7,074 bases of DNA from the NCBI GenBank assembly GCA_012523385.1, contig JAAYIO010000111.1, positions 1 through 7,074 of the forward strand, given 5' to 3'. The position numbers were made by a program, and so were the translations under genes. The DNA is from Methanomicrobiales archaeon (GTDB taxonomy: Archaea; Halobacteriota; Methanomicrobia; Methanomicrobiales; Methanomicrobiaceae). The notes below the pieces were generated by a model. It did not search any database. It saw only the letters and a list, made by a program, of their open reading frames with translations, and was not told the origin of the DNA. Positions 5,343-7,074 of the stretch are shown here, one piece after another. Each line of letters starts with the position of its first letter. Position 1 is the first letter of the stretch.

Positions 5343-7074
5343 TTAAACTTCTACCCGTCTGTCAGCAGCAGACAGGCATGATTCAGGGTTCTGTTCCGAT
5401 TTATATTCTTTAAACAGTTTGAGGGATACGGTGAGGTCACGCGTAAAGGCAAAGTAGCCAATCTGCGTGTTTCGGCAGAGATTCAGTGCCATATCCATCA
5501 GGCCGCGGGGGTCCGGACGCGCCTCTCCAAGCCATATATGGAATATATTGCCCCCATCAACAATGGGGAAGAATACGTGCTCTATTTCGATGCGTTTTGT
5601 CAAAGGAACGTCTGCGCCCGGGGTAACGTGAGTGCCATTTGTATAGTATACCGGAAGATCAAACTTCTGTCCCAGCTCTGGGAGTGCCGCCTCAAGATCC
5701 CCTTTGATCACCTTTTCCGCATGGGGTCGGAAATCCTTGTCAATCAGGTCAGCGATGGCAAACCTCTGTCCGGTTGTCTCAGCAGGTGTCCGGGCAAGCG
5801 CAATCGTCATGCCGGTTTTTCGGGAAATTTCCTGAGAGTAGAGCTCCATCTCGGTTAATGCCCGTATGGCAAAGTTGAATGCGTCACGGCTTTCGTGCAA
5901 CTGGTATCCGGTATGGTGCTGAACCATCTCGTTCACGCCGACAATACCGATGGTATACACCAGTCCTTCAAGGTCGACCGCAACCGGTCCCCGTTCTTCC
6001 ATATCCGGGTCATTGGGGTCTTTCGGCCGTTGCATGGCAAATGGCATCCGGCCGGTTGCACGGATGTTGTTCATCCAGCGCCGTTTTATCCGGAATATTT
6101 CAACCGAGACATCCATTAATTTTTTGAGTTCTGCAAAGAGTCGTTTGTCATCCCCTCCAGCTCGATATGCCGCCCGAGGGCAGTTTATGGACAGTACCTG
6201 CCATGAACCCATGGAAAAATGTTTTCCGTCTTTGAAAAGCATTTTATCATAAAAATCGTCGTCTTCGCTTGCAAGAGAGGAGAATTGATATGCACAGCAC
6301 TGGTAGCAGGAAATCCCTTCTCCGGCACCACGGTATGCGGGAATCTGGTTGTCATAATACGGGGTGCCGTATTTTGATGCCAGTTCGAATGTCATCAGAT
6401 AAAGGTCATGGTATGACGGGACATCAGGATTTGCTCTGTTGAACTCCTCATCCTCGGTCAAAAAGTCTGGTTCAATGCTGATCTCAGGTTTGGGGAAGTT
6501 GAATGGTTTGCCCCAGTAGTCACCTTCAAGCATTACTTCCATTAACGCCTTAAAAAGAAGCCGGACTTCCCGTTCAAACTCGCCATATTTCCGCTCGGGA
6601 GCCTGTACCCCGTTCCATACCTTTCCTTTGTAGACGCATGGCCTATCTTTCCAGAGGGTGGGCACGCCGGGTGAGAGCTGAACAGATGAGAATACTACCT
6701 GACCCCCGCGGGCCACCATCATCTGCGTCATCTCGTACACAAACATCTGCATGAGCTGCTTTGTTTCGCTATACGGCAATCCCTCAAAGTAGGGGGCGAT
6801 GAATGTCAGGAAATTATAGTAACCCTGGCCGCCGGCAAAATTCGTCTGCGCGCTGCCCAGTGCCTTTACGGCATGGAGAATTGCCACTTCAGCACGTTTT
6901 GCAGGACCTGCAACCGATGCTTTTGTTCCACTGCCATCCGGCATCAAGCCGTAATACAGGAAATACCGCAGATCCCAGTCCTGACAGAACGGGCGCGTCC
7001 CGAAGTATTCGAGGTCGTGGATGTGGAGGTCGCCTGAAAGATGGTAATCAGCCAGTTCCGGAGGCAACTGGAGC
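5343..7074 (-). CDS. nrdD: Anaerobic (class III) ribonucleotide reductase NrdD homologue, 5' partial, lacking the glycyl radical C-terminus
   Basis: Class III reductases make dNTPs from NTPs using a glycyl radical formed by NrdG. The frame is open to the window edge, so the N-terminus is missing; 576 residues are visible. The catalytic body is well kept: GDLHIHDLEYFGTRPFCQDWDL with Cys at 6984-6986, SVAGPAKRAEVAILHA, ARGGQVVFSSVQL, EGDYWGKPFNFPKPEI, then the finger-loop Cys cluster SCYQCC (6294-6308), GIVGVNEM, HTGYQLHES, ARTPAETTGQRFA, VYYTNGTHV, HIWLGE and TQIGYFAFTRDLTV. The family normally continues with a CxxC...CxxC zinc module and a glycyl radical motif (RVxGY-like), about 30 residues more. 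Here the matching positions read SLKL and CLSA, and the protein stops after RRVEV. Three zinc Cys and the radical Gly are therefore absent. It may be a radical-less paralogue, an enzyme completed in trans, or an early decaying gene. DUF1786 follows 31 nt downstream. Confidence 0.9.
   Translation of the reverse strand, partial: LQLPPELADYHLSGDLHIHDLEYFGTRPFCQDWDLRYFLYYGLMPDGSGTKASVAGPAKRAEVAILHAVKALGSAQTNFAGGQGYYNFLTFIAPYFEGLPYSETKQLMQMFVYEMTQMMVARGGQVVFSSVQLSPGVPTLWKDRPCVYKGKVWNGVQAPERKYGEFEREVRLLFKALMEVMLEGDYWGKPFNFPKPEISIEPDFLTEDEEFNRANPDVPSYHDLYLMTFELASKYGTPYYDNQIPAYRGAGEGISCYQCCAYQFSSLASEDDDFYDKMLFKDGKHFSMGSWQVLSINCPRAAYRAGGDDKRLFAELKKLMDVSVEIFRIKRRWMNNIRATGRMPFAMQRPKDPNDPDMEERGPVAVDLEGLVYTIGIVGVNEMVQHHTGYQLHESRDAFNFAIRALTEMELYSQEISRKTGMTIALARTPAETTGQRFAIADLIDKDFRPHAEKVIKGDLEAALPELGQKFDLPVYYTNGTHVTPGADVPLTKRIEIEHVFFPIVDGGNIFHIWLGEARPDPRGLMDMALNLCRNTQIGYFAFTRDLTVSLKLFKEYKSEQNPESCLSAADRRVEV
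5357..5377 (-). repeat. Small hairpin at the 3' end of the NrdD gene
   Basis: GTCTGTC at 5357-5363 can pair with GACAGGC at 5371-5377 (7 bp including one G-T wobble; loop AGCAGCA). It falls exactly where the last zinc Cys should be encoded. On the - strand it is followed by T5 (5335-5339), about 18 nt further on, too far for a classic intrinsic terminator. Confidence 0.4.

Noticed and set aside
5329..5460. Hidden glycyl radical motif in another frame after the NrdD stop
   Set aside because: I read all three - strand frames through the tail and the gap. None gives an RVxGY-like sequence, and the frames close soon after the stop.
5538..6252. Several open frames on the + strand opposite the NrdD gene
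   Set aside because: They overlap each other and the conserved NrdD body and show no recognisable domain; they are antisense shadows.
1..7074. CRISPR array, tRNA or rRNA gene, or insertion sequence
   Set aside because: I saw no spaced direct repeats, tRNA-like cloverleaf pattern, rRNA segment or transposase. Nearly all of the window is explained by six genes.

Overview
The window looks like chromosomal DNA from an anaerobic, methanogen-like euryarchaeon, with Methanomicrobiales-type organisms the best guess. Three things point there. The largest RNA polymerase subunit is split into A' and A'' genes, which is an archaeal trait. These are followed by the archaeal L30e-like gene and a short two-KH NusA gene. 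The opposite strand carries a class III (oxygen-sensitive) ribonucleotide reductase homologue and a DUF1786 gene. The lineage is inferred from gene content and sequence style and was not tested by any search.

The left part (1-4141, + strand) is the 3' half of the archaeal RNA polymerase operon: rpoA1 (A', 5' end outside the window), rpoA2 (A''), an L30e-family ribosomal protein gene and nusA. The genes are packed tightly: TGATG overlap between rpoA1 and rpoA2, 10 nt between rpoA2 and L30e, and 1 nt between L30e and nusA. Each of the three downstream genes has a Shine-Dalgarno-like site 7 nt before its ATG. In many archaea rps12, rps7 and elongation factor genes follow nusA; here the block stops at nusA.

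The middle (4142-4279) is a 138-nt convergent intergenic region. It has T runs and a small imperfect hairpin for the + strand and A runs that act as T runs for the - strand, so it is probably a two-way termination zone.

The right part (4280-7074, - strand) is a two-gene unit. Upstream is a class III anaerobic ribonucleotide reductase (NrdD) homologue whose 5' end lies outside the window. Downstream, after a 31-nt gap, is a DUF1786 protein with features resembling sugar kinase/Hsp70/actin (ASKHA) ATPases. The NrdD homologue keeps its catalytic body and active-site cysteine region. It has lost three of the four expected C-terminal zinc cysteines and stops before the glycyl radical motif. Neither the remaining frames nor the gap encode that motif. 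This radical-less NrdD beside a putative ATPase is the most unusual thing in the window. A 20-bp inverted repeat lies over the start codon of the DUF1786 gene, just after a TATA-like box, suggesting that gene may have its own control.
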